The notes under the pieces: model-generated
Database searches by the model: none
What the model saw: the letters and a program-made list of their open reading frames with translations, nothing else
Told to the model about the DNA's origin: nothing
Part shown: positions 45,190 through 54,258 of the stretch, piece after piece
Layout: every line of letters begins with the position of its first letter
How positions within the stretch are numbered: position 1 is the first letter of the stretch
Origin: Phycicoccus sp.
GTDB lineage: Bacteria; Actinomycetota; Actinomycetes; Actinomycetales; Dermatophilaceae
Direction of reading: 5' to 3'
Assembly: GCA_017993715.1 (NCBI GenBank)
Contig: JAGOME010000005.1
Location: forward strand, 37,233-101,232
Length of the DNA: 64,000 bases
Translations under genes and position numbers: made by a program

Positions 45190-46007
45190 CCCGGCTAGGG
45201 CGATGCGGGGATCTGTGCAGACTCCATCGGGCCCGCCTGAGCACTGGGCTCTGGGCCAGCCGCCGACGCCGCTGCGCGTCGGTGCCGACGCCGCCGACCG
45301 CGCCGGCCGCGCCACCCGTTGGTGCGCATGAGTCGCTCGACGGTCGACTTGCCGATCGGGTACCCCAGCTCCTTAAGGTGCGCCCACATTCGCGCCGAGC
45401 CGAAGGCGGCCTCGGGGGAAAGCCGGCCCTGCTCGTCCGGTTCGTAGTACTGCCCGAGAATCTGCGTGTACCGAGCATCCGAGAGCGAGCGCGGCGAGGG
45501 GGGCCGGGCGGCCCAGGCGTGATACGTCCGGGGGGCGACCTTGACTCCGTGCTCGGTCAGCACGTGGCAGATCGGGGCGATCCCGAAACGTTCCTTGTTG
45601 GCATCGATGAACGTGAGCACCTGTTGCGTGGTCACGGTCCGGTCAGCGGGTCGCCCTCCCGCGGGAAAAAAATCCGAGGCCGCCGAGAGGATCTCGATGC
45701 GTTCCTGGAGCTTCTGGTTTCGGCGTCGCAGCGCTCGGATCTCTTGGGCGGCTTCCGCGCTCAGGGTGGTTTGTCCTAGGGCGGCGACATCATCGGCCCG
45801 CAGCCACGTGCGCAAGGTCTCGGGGTTGAGACCGAGCTCGGCGGCCACGGTGGTGATGGCGCTCCATTCGCTGCGATGTGCAGCTCGCCCTTGACGCACC
45901 AATTGAACCGCGTGGGCGCGGGTTGTGGCGTCGTACTTTTTCGGCATGGCGGCACTGTGACCCAATTCTTCCTTGTGGACAACACGCCCAATTGGAAAAT
46001 AGTGCAC
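45190..46007 (-). mobile_element. Truncated IS3-family element
   Basis: Contains the start of an IS3-type transposase unit but ends after about the first third of OrfB, so the DDE core and one terminus are missing. No terminal inverted repeats or target duplication were found; the right limit is approximate. DNA upstream (46008-46140) is less GC-rich than the window average and may also be foreign. Confidence 0.7.
45195..45947 (-). pseudogene. IS3-family transposase OrfA-OrfB fusion, truncated
   Basis: From ATG 45947 the frame encodes an IS3 OrfA: MPKKYDATTRAHAVQLVRQG, helix-turn-helix NPETLRTWLRADD and leucine zipper (IRALRRRNQKLQERIEILSAASDFF). It then runs without a break into the OrfB N-terminal domain (FIDANKERFGIAPICHVLTEHG). 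The frames meet at seven T (AAAAAAA at 45666-45672 on the plus strand), the kind of site used for programmed frameshifting. The DDE domain is absent after RLMRTNGWRG, so it cannot be an active transposase. Confidence 0.8.
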
Positions 46008-46236
46008 GAAACTCTGGAATGAGGATTTCTCGCGCCTGCTGAAGGCGATCCCCGGAGAATCCGCAGATCTTGACTAATCGGCTGAATCTCGTGCGGCGAC
46101 GCTTGCCACGACGGGCTGCACTCGTCCTCTATATCCGTTCGGGTTGCTGAATTGCGGGGCGAGTCCACCATTCTTGAGGTCCACGTGGGCTGCCCCGGTC
46201 TTTGGGTCGAGGCGGGGTCAGAGAGGACATCGCGCC

Positions 46237-46242
46237 TATCCT
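46237..46242 (+). promoter_or_regulatory. Leaderless -10 box for the GH63-type gene (TATCCT)
   Basis: TATCCT ends 6 nt before ATG 46249. The 240-bp region from the IS remnant to this box has no other visible gene and is less GC-rich than its surroundings. Confidence 0.5.
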
Positions 46243-46248
46243 CACGGG

Positions 46249-48915
46249 ATGGGCGCGACCTCGCAGGAGCATGAGCGGTTGAGCGAGTCTCCCGGTGATG
46301 GCGACCCGTGGCGCTTCTGGGGGCCCTATGTGAGCGCGCGGCAGTGGGGGACCGTCCGCGAGGACTACTCCGCCGACGGCGACGCCTGGTCGTTCTTCCC
46401 GTTCAACCACGCCCATGCCAGGGCGTACCGGTGGGGGGAGGACGGCATCGCCGGGATCTGTGACCGGTTCGGGTTCCTCAACCTTGCCGTCGCGTTGTGG
46501 AATCGCAGCGACGATCGACTCAAGGAGCGGCTGTTCGGCCTGACCAACGCCGAAGGCAACCACGGGGAGGACGTCAAGGAGTACTGGTGGCATCTGGACG
46601 CCACCCCGACGCATTCCTGGGCGCAGCACCTCTACCGGTATCCCCAGGCGGCCTTCCCGTATGCAGCACTGCGCGAGGGCAACGTCCTGCGCCCCCTCGA
46701 CCAGTCCGAGTTCGAGCTCGCTGACACCGGCGTCCTGCACGACAACCGCTTCTTCGACATCGTGACCACGCACGCCAAGGCCGCTCCGGACGACCTGCTC
46801 ATCGTGATCGAGGCCACCAACCACGGGCCGGACGCTGCTCCCGTGGACCTCGTGCCACAGCTGTGGTTCCGCAACACGTGGTCGTGGGGGCGTGACGATC
46901 GTCGGCCCGCCCTGGTCCGCGTGGCGGACCGCGACACGATTGCGGCCGGGACGGTCGTCGTCCAGGCCTGGCACGGATACCTCGGTCGCCAGGTCCTCAT
47001 CGCCGAAGGAGACCCGGAGCTTCTGTTCTGCGACAACGAAACCCATGCATCCGCCGTCTTCGGTACGCCGGCCGGGGATGACCCTTCGCCGTTTCCCAAG
47101 GACGGGGTGGATCGCGCGATCGTCCACGAGGACCGCGCGGGCCTGAACCCGGCCCAGACGGGGACCAAGGTCGCCTTGCGCTATCGCTTCGACAGCGTGG
47201 CACCCGGAGCCACGGTCCGGGTCCGTCTGCGGCTCCGCGCAGATACCCAGGTCTCCGAGCCGTTCGGCACGGCATTCGAGGTCATCCTGGCGGATCGTCA
47301 GGCCGAGGCCGATGAGTTCTACAACGCGGTGATCCCCACCGCGACGGACGGCGTCGACCGGCTCACCGCGAGACGGGCCTTCGCCGGACTGTGCTGGAGC
47401 AAGCAGCTGTACCGATACCGGGTGCAGGAATGGCTCGACGGCGACCCCGCCGGGCCGCCCCCGCCAGCCGGCCGCCGGGCGCCGGAACCGTTGGGTCGCA
47501 ACACGTCGTGGCGATCACTGGCGCTTTCCGATGTCATCTCCATGCCCGATGAGTGGGAGTACCCGTGGTTCGCCAGCTGGGACCTGGCCTTCCACTGCGT
47601 GACGTTCGCGCATATTGATCCGACCTTCGCCAAGAACCAGCTGCTGTTGATGTGCCGCGAGCGGGCGCAGCATCCCAACGGACAATTGCCGGCCTACGAG
47701 TGGGCCTTCTCCGACGTCAATCCGCCCGTGCACGCCTGGGCCGCCTGGCAGGTCTACCAGCTCGACGGCCACCGGGACGCGGCATTCCTCATCCGGATCA
47801 CCACCAAGCTCCTGCTCAACTTCGCCTGGTGGCTCAACCGCAAGGACGCCGACGGCTCGAATCTGTTCGAGGGTGGCTTCCTCGGGATGGACAACATCTC
47901 GGTATTCGACCGCTCCCGGGTCCCCGACGGGTTCCGTCTGGAGCAGTCCGATGCGACGAGCTGGATGGCCTTCTTCTGCCTCAACCTGCTGCAGATCGTC
48001 CTCGAGCTGAGCCGCCTGGATCGGGCCTGGGACGGGCTCGCGTCGACGTTCCTGGAGCACTTCTTTGCCATCGCCGAGGCCCTGGAGTCGTTCGGCACCG
48101 ATCAGGTGGCCCTCTGGGATGAGGACGACGGCTTCTTTTACGACGTCCTGGTCGACCACCAGGGCCGCTCGCACCCAGTGCGGGTGCGATCCCTGGTGGG
48201 GTTGCTGCCCCTCATCGCAGTCGCGAACAGCCCGGACTGGGTCACCGACGAGCTGCCGGACGTCACCGCGCGACTGCGCTGGCTCCAACGCCATCGCCCG
48301 GAGCTCACCGAGTCGTTGGTGCACGAGGCGACCGCGAGCGCGACCTACACATCGCTCACGCCCATCCCTCGTGATCGGCTCCTGCGCATCTTGCGCCGAC
48401 TCTTCGACCAGGACGAGTTCCTCTCGCCCTGTGGGGTGCGCTCGCTGTCGGCGGCCTATCGCGCCGGAGCTGACATCGTGGTCGCGGGGCAGACCCTGCC
48501 GATCCGCTATGACCCCGGCGAAGGCACGACCCGGATGTTCGGGGGCAACTCGAACTGGCGCGGACCGGTCTGGTTCCCGGTGAACACGCTGATCGTGTCG
48601 GCGCTGCGCCGGTACGCCGAGGGCTCCGGCCATGACATTGAGCTCGAGGTGCCGACCGGTTCCGGCACGGTGATGGGGCTGGCGCAGGCAGCCGACCTGC
48701 TCGACGACCGGCTCATCGCCCTGTTCCGGCCGGCCCGCGATGGTCGGCGCCCGAGTGCCCCGGCCACCTATCCGGACGGCCCGCTGTGGGACCACCCGAC
48801 GTTCTCGGAGTACTTCCACGCCGACACCGGCATCGGGCTTGGTGCCAGCCACCAGACCGGGTGGACCGCCCTCGTGGCCCATCTCATCTGCCTGCGGGGT
48901 GATCGCGAGGGGTGA
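46249..48915 (+). CDS. GH63-type glucosidase (MGH1-like glycoside hydrolase)
   Basis: An 888-aa protein related to glycoside hydrolase family 63, the processing alpha-glucosidase/mannosylglycerate hydrolase group. Markers are the N-terminal WGPYVSARQWGTVREDYSAD, GLTNAEGNHGEDVKE, WSFFPFNHAHAR, and in the (alpha/alpha)6 barrel EWEYPWFASWDLAFH, FEGGFLGMDNIS and GNSNWRGPVWFPVN. No signal peptide, so it is cytoplasmic. It probably trims alpha-glucosides such as glucosyl- or mannosyl-glycerate-type solutes; the substrate is inferred. ATG 46249 is fixed by the TATCCT box. Confidence 0.88.
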   Translation: MGATSQEHERLSESPGDGDPWRFWGPYVSARQWGTVREDYSADGDAWSFFPFNHAHARAYRWGEDGIAGICDRFGFLNLAVALWNRSDDRLKERLFGLTNAEGNHGEDVKEYWWHLDATPTHSWAQHLYRYPQAAFPYAALREGNVLRPLDQSEFELADTGVLHDNRFFDIVTTHAKAAPDDLLIVIEATNHGPDAAPVDLVPQLWFRNTWSWGRDDRRPALVRVADRDTIAAGTVVVQAWHGYLGRQVLIAEGDPELLFCDNETHASAVFGTPAGDDPSPFPKDGVDRAIVHEDRAGLNPAQTGTKVALRYRFDSVAPGATVRVRLRLRADTQVSEPFGTAFEVILADRQAEADEFYNAVIPTATDGVDRLTARRAFAGLCWSKQLYRYRVQEWLDGDPAGPPPPAGRRAPEPLGRNTSWRSLALSDVISMPDEWEYPWFASWDLAFHCVTFAHIDPTFAKNQLLLMCRERAQHPNGQLPAYEWAFSDVNPPVHAWAAWQVYQLDGHRDAAFLIRITTKLLLNFAWWLNRKDADGSNLFEGGFLGMDNISVFDRSRVPDGFRLEQSDATSWMAFFCLNLLQIVLELSRLDRAWDGLASTFLEHFFAIAEALESFGTDQVALWDEDDGFFYDVLVDHQGRSHPVRVRSLVGLLPLIAVANSPDWVTDELPDVTARLRWLQRHRPELTESLVHEATASATYTSLTPIPRDRLLRILRRLFDQDEFLSPCGVRSLSAAYRAGADIVVAGQTLPIRYDPGEGTTRMFGGNSNWRGPVWFPVNTLIVSALRRYAEGSGHDIELEVPTGSGTVMGLAQAADLLDDRLIALFRPARDGRRPSAPATYPDGPLWDHPTFSEYFHADTGIGLGASHQTGWTALVAHLICLRGDREG

Positions 48916-48981
48916 TCGGCGGGCACCAGGCGCCAGAACACGCAGCAGGTCGGGCCGTGGGGGGCACCGCCATGGATGGCG

Positions 48982-48998
48982 GGTGGGGCGAGCCCACC
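48982..48998 (+). terminator. Possible terminator after the GH63-type gene
   Basis: GGTGGG (48982-48987) pairs with CCCACC (48993-48998) around a 5-nt loop, 66 nt past the stop. The stem is short, and another small hairpin (GCCGGC arms near 49019 and 49033) follows. Confidence 0.35.
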
Positions 48999-49135
48999 AT
49001 CACGTGCAGCCCCTAAGCGCCGGCCTCTGTGAGCCGGCCAACCGCTGAGGTCCGCCGAACGGCCCGTCGAGCGGAGCCTGCCGCCGCCGGTCGCCGGGCG
49101 CTGCGCGGGGTCGGGATTCGGCATACTGACCGACT

Positions 49136-50032
49136 ATGCAATGGTCCACCACGCAGATCGGCGACTTGAGCGGGACCCGAGCCGTGGTCACTGGGGCCAA
49201 CTCCGGGATCGGGCTGGAGACGGCCCGGGCGCTGGCCGCGCATGGAGCGGAGGTGACTCTCGCCGTCCGCGATCGAGCCAAGGGCGAGGCTGCAGCGGCC
49301 TCACTCGACGGCCGGGTCCAGGTGGCCGAGCTCGATCTGGCGTCCCTGGACTCCGTGCGAGCGTTCGCCGCGCGTGAGGACGCGCCGTTAGACCTGCTGG
49401 TCAACAATGCTGGCGTGATGGCACCCCCTCGGCGCCAGTTGACCGCCGACGGTTGGGAGCTGCAGTTTGGGACCAATCACCTCGGCCATTTCGCGCTCAC
49501 CGGACTCCTGCTCCCGCGCCTGCTGGAGGCGCCCGCGGCTCGGGTGACGACGGTGTCGTCGCTCGCCCATCGGCAGGGCAATGGGGACGTCGTCCAGGCC
49601 AACCCTGTCGCCGGATACAGCCCTTCGACGTCCTACGGACAGTCCAAGCTGGCGAACCTCTTGTTTGCGCTGGAGTTGCAGCGGCGGGCCGGCGCGGCGG
49701 GCCTCCCGCTGACCTCGACCGCGGCTCACCCTGGCGTGGCCAACACCAACCTCTTCGTCAGCCCGGACGGGATCGGCTCCCTGTGGGTCGTGCGCACCCT
49801 GGGGCCTGCGCTCCTGCGCCTGGTGCTGCCCGGTCCCGAATCGGCGGCGCAGGCGGTCCTGTATGCCGCGACGACGGCGCCGCCGGGCTCCTACACGGGG
49901 CCGCAGCGCCTGGGTGAGTCACGCGGACCCATCGGGCCGGCGGCGATGTCGGCATTCGCCCAGGACGCGGGGCTTGCCGAGCGCCTCTGGGAACGCAGTG
50001 AGGAGCTGACAGGGGTCTGCTACCAGCTCTAA
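49136..50032 (+). CDS. Short-chain dehydrogenase/reductase
   Basis: A 298-aa SDR, NAD(P)-dependent oxidoreductase. The cofactor motif TGANSGIG is at residues 19-26, then LLVNNAGVM, the catalytic Ser in VSSLAHR and Tyr/Lys in YGQSKLANLLF. The length and the HPGVANTNLF region fit the retinol-dehydrogenase-like/WWOX-like group. The substrate is unknown. CATACT, overlapping a CGGCATAC octamer, lies 8 nt before the ATG and may be its -10 box. Confidence 0.9.
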   Translation: MQWSTTQIGDLSGTRAVVTGANSGIGLETARALAAHGAEVTLAVRDRAKGEAAAASLDGRVQVAELDLASLDSVRAFAAREDAPLDLLVNNAGVMAPPRRQLTADGWELQFGTNHLGHFALTGLLLPRLLEAPAARVTTVSSLAHRQGNGDVVQANPVAGYSPSTSYGQSKLANLLFALELQRRAGAAGLPLTSTAAHPGVANTNLFVSPDGIGSLWVVRTLGPALLRLVLPGPESAAQAVLYAATTAPPGSYTGPQRLGESRGPIGPAAMSAFAQDAGLAERLWERSEELTGVCYQL

Positions 50033-50041
50033 CCCGGGTCG

Positions 50042-51754
50042 TCAGCTCAGGCCGACCACTGTCCCGTGCTCGTCGATATCGATGAAATCGCTAGCCGGCA
50101 CCTTGGGCAGGCCAGGCATCGTCATGATGTCGCCGGTGACCATGACGACGAAACCCGCACCCGCGTTGAGGCGGACCTCGCGGACGTTGACGATGTGACC
50201 GGTCGGAGCGCCGCGCAGCGTCGGGTCGGTCGAGAACGACGACTGGGTCTTGGCCATGCAGATCGGCAAGTGACCGTAGCCGTCGGCCTCGATCTGCTCG
50301 ATCCGTTTGCGCGCCTTGGTGTCGAAGGTGACCTCGGCGGCGCCGTATACCTGGGTGGCCACAGCCTTGGCCTTGTCCATCAGGGTCGCGTCGTCCTCAT
50401 AGACGAACCGCATCGCGCTGCGACCCTCCTCGATGGCCTCCAGGACCCCTCGGGCCAGGGGGAGCGCGCCGGCGCCACCGTCGACGAAGTGGGTCGCGGC
50501 ATACGCCCGCACGCCCTTGGTCCGCGTCAACTCCACAAGCCGCTCGACCTCGGCGTCGGTGTCGCTTGGGAACCGGTTGATCGCGACGACCGGAGTCAGG
50601 CCGTAGACGTCCCGCACATTGTTGATGTGTCGGGTGAGGTTGGCCATCCCGCGATCGAGGGCAGCCAGGTCCTCGGTCTTGAGGTCGGCCACGGCTACGC
50701 CGCCGTGGTACTTCAGGGCGCGAATCGTCGCGACGATGACGACGACCTCCGGGTGCAGACCTGCGGCGCGACACTTGATGTCGATGAACTTCTCGGCCCC
50801 GAGGTCCGCGCCGAACCCGGCCTCGGTGACGACGTAGTCCGCGAGCTGCAGGGCGGTCTTGGTGGCGATGACCGAGTTGCAGCCATGGGCGATATTCGCG
50901 AACGGTCCGCCGTGGATCATTGCCGGCGTGTGCTCGAGAGTCTGCACAAGGTTGGGCGCCAACGCATCGCGCAGGATGACCGTCATGGCGCCGTTGGCCT
51001 TGAGCTCTCGAGCCGTGACCGGCTTCTTGTCGCGGGTGTAGCCGATGACGATGTTGCCCAGGCGTTCTTTGAGATCGGGGATCGAGGTCGCCAGGCAGAG
51101 GATCGCCATGACCTCGGAGGCCACGACGATGTCGAACCCGTCCTCGCGCGGGAACCCATTGGCCACCCCGCCCAGGGCAACGACGATCTGCCGCAGGGCT
51201 CGGTCGTTGAGGTCGACCACGCGCTTCCAGGAGATTGTGCGGGCGTCGATGTTCAGGGCGTTGCCGTGATGGATGTGGTTGTCGATGAGCGCCGCGAGCA
51301 GGTTGTTAGCCGCGGCAATTGCCGCGAAGTCCCCCGTGAAGTTGAGGTTGATATCGATCATCGGCACGACCTGGCTGTAGCCGCCTCCTGCGGCGCCACC
51401 CTTCATGCCGAAGACCGGGCCCATCGAGGGCTCCCGCAATGCGACGACGGCATTCTTGCCCAACCTGGACAGCCCGTCAGCGAGCCCGACCGAGGTCGTC
51501 GTCTTGCCCTCGCCGGCGGGCGTGGGGGAGATGGCCGAGACCAGGATCAGCGTGCCCGGCTCTCGGTCGACCAAACCATCGATGTAGTCCAGTGCCACCT
51601 TGGCCTTGTGATGGCCATAGGGCACGAGATGGTCAGCCTCTACCCCGAGCGCGTCGTGAGCCAAGGTGAGGATGGGCGTGAGGTCGGCGGCTTCGGCGAT
51701 CTCGAGGTCGGTCGGGAACGTGGGCGTGCTGGCGCCCTCGGCGGTGGGGGTCAC
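50042..51754 (-). CDS. fhs: Formate-tetrahydrofolate ligase
   Basis: ATP-dependent formation of 10-formyl-tetrahydrofolate, linking formate to one-carbon metabolism. The 570-aa product has the P-loop-like [58 protein letters not shown] and [10 protein letters not shown], all Fhs signatures. Length is normal. The start is GTG; CAGACT 7 nt upstream resembles a -10 box. A 12-bp inverted repeat (51801-51830) lies in the divergent region with dinG. Confidence 0.96.
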   Translation of the reverse strand: MTPTAEGASTPTFPTDLEIAEAADLTPILTLAHDALGVEADHLVPYGHHKAKVALDYIDGLVDREPGTLILVSAISPTPAGEGKTTTSVGLADGLSRLGKNAVVALREPSMGPVFGMKGGAAGGGYSQVVPMIDINLNFTGDFAAIAAANNLLAALIDNHIHHGNALNIDARTISWKRVVDLNDRALRQIVVALGGVANGFPREDGFDIVVASEVMAILCLATSIPDLKERLGNIVIGYTRDKKPVTARELKANGAMTVILRDALAPNLVQTLEHTPAMIHGGPFANIAHGCNSVIATKTALQLADYVVTEAGFGADLGAEKFIDIKCRAAGLHPEVVVIVATIRALKYHGGVAVADLKTEDLAALDRGMANLTRHINNVRDVYGLTPVVAINRFPSDTDAEVERLVELTRTKGVRAYAATHFVDGGAGALPLARGVLEAIEEGRSAMRFVYEDDATLMDKAKAVATQVYGAAEVTFDTKARKRIEQIEADGYGHLPICMAKTQSSFSTDPTLRGAPTGHIVNVREVRLNAGAGFVVMVTGDIMTMPGLPKVPASDFIDIDEHGTVVGLS

Positions 51755-51800
51755 ACCACGGAGTCTGGCACTTCTGGGACCCGATTGGCGAGCATTTGTC

Positions 51801-51830
51801 GCTTATCGCGCACACAGTTGCGCAATAAGC
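51801..51830. promoter_or_regulatory. Inverted repeat between fhs and dinG, possible operator
   Basis: Arms 51801-51812 and 51819-51830 match at 11 of 12 positions (GCTTAT...GCGCA and TGCGC...ATAAGC) around 6 nt. It lies 46 bp upstream of the fhs start and 85 bp upstream of the dinG start. The A+T content at the arm ends and the divergent setting suggest a regulator site rather than a terminator. It does not match the LexA box. Confidence 0.5.
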
Positions 51831-51903
51831 ATCAAGCGAGGGTGGGGGACGGGTGCTTGAACCCGCCCTGGGGATGAATGCCGCCGTCCCCCAGAGCGCG
51901 GCA

Positions 51904-51909
51904 TACAGT
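51904..51909 (+). promoter_or_regulatory. Leaderless -10 box for dinG (TACAGT)
   Basis: TACAGT ends 6 nt before GTG 51916, inside a copy of CGGCATAC. It decides for GTG 51916 over ATG 51874 and the GTG at 51853. Confidence 0.5.
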
Positions 51910-51915
51910 CTCCAC

Positions 51916-54192
51916 GTGCCTCGCCCGACCCTCGATGAGCTACTGCACGCGGCCGTTGCCGGCGTGGGAGGACAAGAACGTCCCGGGCAGGTCACCATGG
52001 CGCAGTCCATAGCCGACGCCATCGACACCGGGGATCACCTGCTGGTTCAGGCCGGGACTGGCACCGGCAAATCCCTGGCCTACCTGGTGCCGGCAATCCA
52101 GCACGCGACCGTGTCGGGCCAGTGCGCCGTGGTCGCGACCGCCACGCTCGCCCTGCAGGCCCAGATCATCGATCGAGACCTGCCCCGGCTGGCCGATGCC
52201 CTCGAGCCGCTGCTTGAGCGGCGCCCGACCTTCGCGATGATCAAGGGGCGGCGCAACTACGTCTGTGTTCACAAGCTGGCCGGCGGCTTCCCGGACGAGG
52301 ATGAGAGCAGCCTGCTGTCCGTCGGCACCGTCGATGCCCAGGCCGGCCGGCTAGGCCAGGAGGTCGTCCGGCTTCGCGCGTGGGCGGACGAGACGGACTC
52401 CGGTGATCGCGACGAACTCGTGCCCGGTGTCTCCGAACGGGCCTGGCGGCAGGTCTCGGTCAGTGCCCACGAGTGCCTCGGGAGCAAGTGCCCAGAGTTC
52501 GGGGAGTGCTTCGTCGAGCGGTCCCGGGCGCACGCCAAGGACGTCGACGTGGTCGTCACCAACCACTCCTTTATGGCGATCGACGCGTTTGAGGGCCGTC
52601 AGATGCTCCCCGAGCACGATCTCCTCATCGTCGATGAGGCGCACGAACTGGTCGACCGGGTCACCGCCACGATCACGGACGAGATCAGCCCCGGCATGGT
52701 CGCGACGGCGGCCAAGCGGGCCCGCAAGGCGGACTCCAGTGACGACGTGGACGAGGCGGGGGTGCTCCTCGCCGACGCCCTCGCGCCGATCCCCGAAGGC
52801 CGCCTCACCGCTGGCCTCCCCGACACCCTCGCCCTGGCGCTGGCCCGCGTCCGGGACACAACCCGCCAGGCCCTGACCGACCTCAAGCCGACCAAGGACC
52901 AGCCCGCGGACGGGGCCGCCCAGGTGGCGCTGGCGGCGATCGAGGAGATGCACGAGGTCGCCGCGCGGGTCTTGGAGGAGCGTGAGCTCGACGTGCTCTG
53001 GGTCAGCCATGACGAGCGACGGGGCAGTGTGCTGCGGGTGGCGCCCATGAGCGTGGCCTTGTTGGTCCGCGACAAAGTCTTTAGCGAGCGGACCGTCGTC
53101 CTGACGTCAGCGACCCTCGAGCTCGGTGGCACCTTCGACGCTGTCGCGGGCACGATCGGGCTGCGCGGCGAGGGGTCTCCGACGTGGCACGGCCTGGACG
53201 TGGGCAGCCCCTTCGACTACCCCTCACAAGGGATCGCCTACGTGGCCACCCATCTGCCGGCACCCGGTCGGGACGGCACGAGCCCCCTGGTGATGGACGA
53301 GATCGAGGCCCTGGTGCGCGCCGCCGGTGGGCGCACTCTCGGGTTGTTTTCGTCGATGAGGGCGGCCCGGGCCGCGACCGACGAGCTGCGCGCCCGCCTG
53401 GAGAAGTCCGGAGATGCGGGGGATCTCGCAGTCCTCTGCCAGGGGGAGGACCAGATCGGCACGCTCGTGCGGCAGTTCGCGACCGATCCGCGCACGTGCC
53501 TGTTTGGCACGCTGAGCCTCTGGCAAGGGGTGGATGTGCCCGGCTCGGCCTGCCAGCTCGTGCTCATCGACCGGATCCCGTTTCCCCGGCCCGACGACCC
53601 GCTCGCCTCAGCGCGCACCCAGGCGATCCAGCAGCGCGGCGGCAACGGCTTCATGGCGGTGTCCGCGACCCACGCGGCGTTGCGGTTGGCTCAAGGCGCG
53701 GGGCGGCTGATCCGACGCGGGGATGACCGAGGCGTGGTGGCCTTCCTGGACTCGCGGATGACGACGGCCAGATACGCGGGATTCCTGCAGCGTTCGCTGC
53801 CCCCGTTTTGGCCGACAACGGATCGCGATCTGGTCCTGGGTGCGTTGCGCCGACTCGATGCGAATGCCGCACCGCCGGTGCCCGTGGCGGCTCCAGCCAA
53901 GCGGGGGGCCGGCAGGGCGACAACCTCAGGGGGAGCACGCCGACCTGTGGCGGCCGTGACGACCCGACCCGACCCGCTTCTCCCGGTCGCCGACCCACCC
54001 CCTGTCGCGTCGTCCTCGCGGACCGCCGTGGTGCAGGGCCACGCCTGGACGACCGAGCAGGACGAGGAACTGCGTGATGGGATTGAGGTGGGGGCCACTC
54101 TCGACGAGATCGCCGATCAGCTGGAGTTGCCACCAGAGATCGTCGCAGCCCGTCTGCTCGCCTTGGATCTGCACCTCACCGCCGAGGACTAA
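51916..54192 (+). CDS. dinG: DinG-type ATP-dependent helicase
   Basis: XPD/DinG-family 5'-to-3' DNA helicase. From GTG 51916 the product has 758 aa with Walker A GTGTGKS at 47-53, four cysteines of an iron-sulfur cluster (NYVCVHK, ECLGSKCPEFGECF), the DEAH box, LTSATLELGG and a C-terminal WQGVDVPG and GRLIRRGDDRG. A Pro/Ala-rich linker leads to a small C-terminal helix-turn-helix-like segment. No LexA box is seen upstream, so SOS control is not supported here. Confidence 0.93.
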   Translation: MPRPTLDELLHAAVAGVGGQERPGQVTMAQSIADAIDTGDHLLVQAGTGTGKSLAYLVPAIQHATVSGQCAVVATATLALQAQIIDRDLPRLADALEPLLERRPTFAMIKGRRNYVCVHKLAGGFPDEDESSLLSVGTVDAQAGRLGQEVVRLRAWADETDSGDRDELVPGVSERAWRQVSVSAHECLGSKCPEFGECFVERSRAHAKDVDVVVTNHSFMAIDAFEGRQMLPEHDLLIVDEAHELVDRVTATITDEISPGMVATAAKRARKADSSDDVDEAGVLLADALAPIPEGRLTAGLPDTLALALARVRDTTRQALTDLKPTKDQPADGAAQVALAAIEEMHEVAARVLEERELDVLWVSHDERRGSVLRVAPMSVALLVRDKVFSERTVVLTSATLELGGTFDAVAGTIGLRGEGSPTWHGLDVGSPFDYPSQGIAYVATHLPAPGRDGTSPLVMDEIEALVRAAGGRTLGLFSSMRAARAATDELRARLEKSGDAGDLAVLCQGEDQIGTLVRQFATDPRTCLFGTLSLWQGVDVPGSACQLVLIDRIPFPRPDDPLASARTQAIQQRGGNGFMAVSATHAALRLAQGAGRLIRRGDDRGVVAFLDSRMTTARYAGFLQRSLPPFWPTTDRDLVLGALRRLDANAAPPVPVAAPAKRGAGRATTSGGARRPVAAVTTRPDPLLPVADPPPVASSSRTAVVQGHAWTTEQDEELRDGIEVGATLDEIADQLELPPEIVAARLLALDLHLTAED

Positions 54193-54205
54193 GGCTCCGC
54201 GCGAG

Positions 54206-54252
54206 GTGCCGGCCCCGGCGGGCGCCGGCAGGAGCGCGGCGGGCGCCGGCAC
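54206..54252. terminator. GC-rich inverted and direct repeats between dinG and a convergent gene
   Basis: GTGCCGGC (54206-54213) pairs with GCCGGCAC (54245-54252). A 15-bp direct repeat (CGGCGGGCGCCGGCA at 54216-54230 and 54237-54251) with a 21-bp period lies inside, giving alternative hairpins. It is a probable bidirectional terminator. Confidence 0.55.
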
Positions 54253-54258
54253 GTGCGT

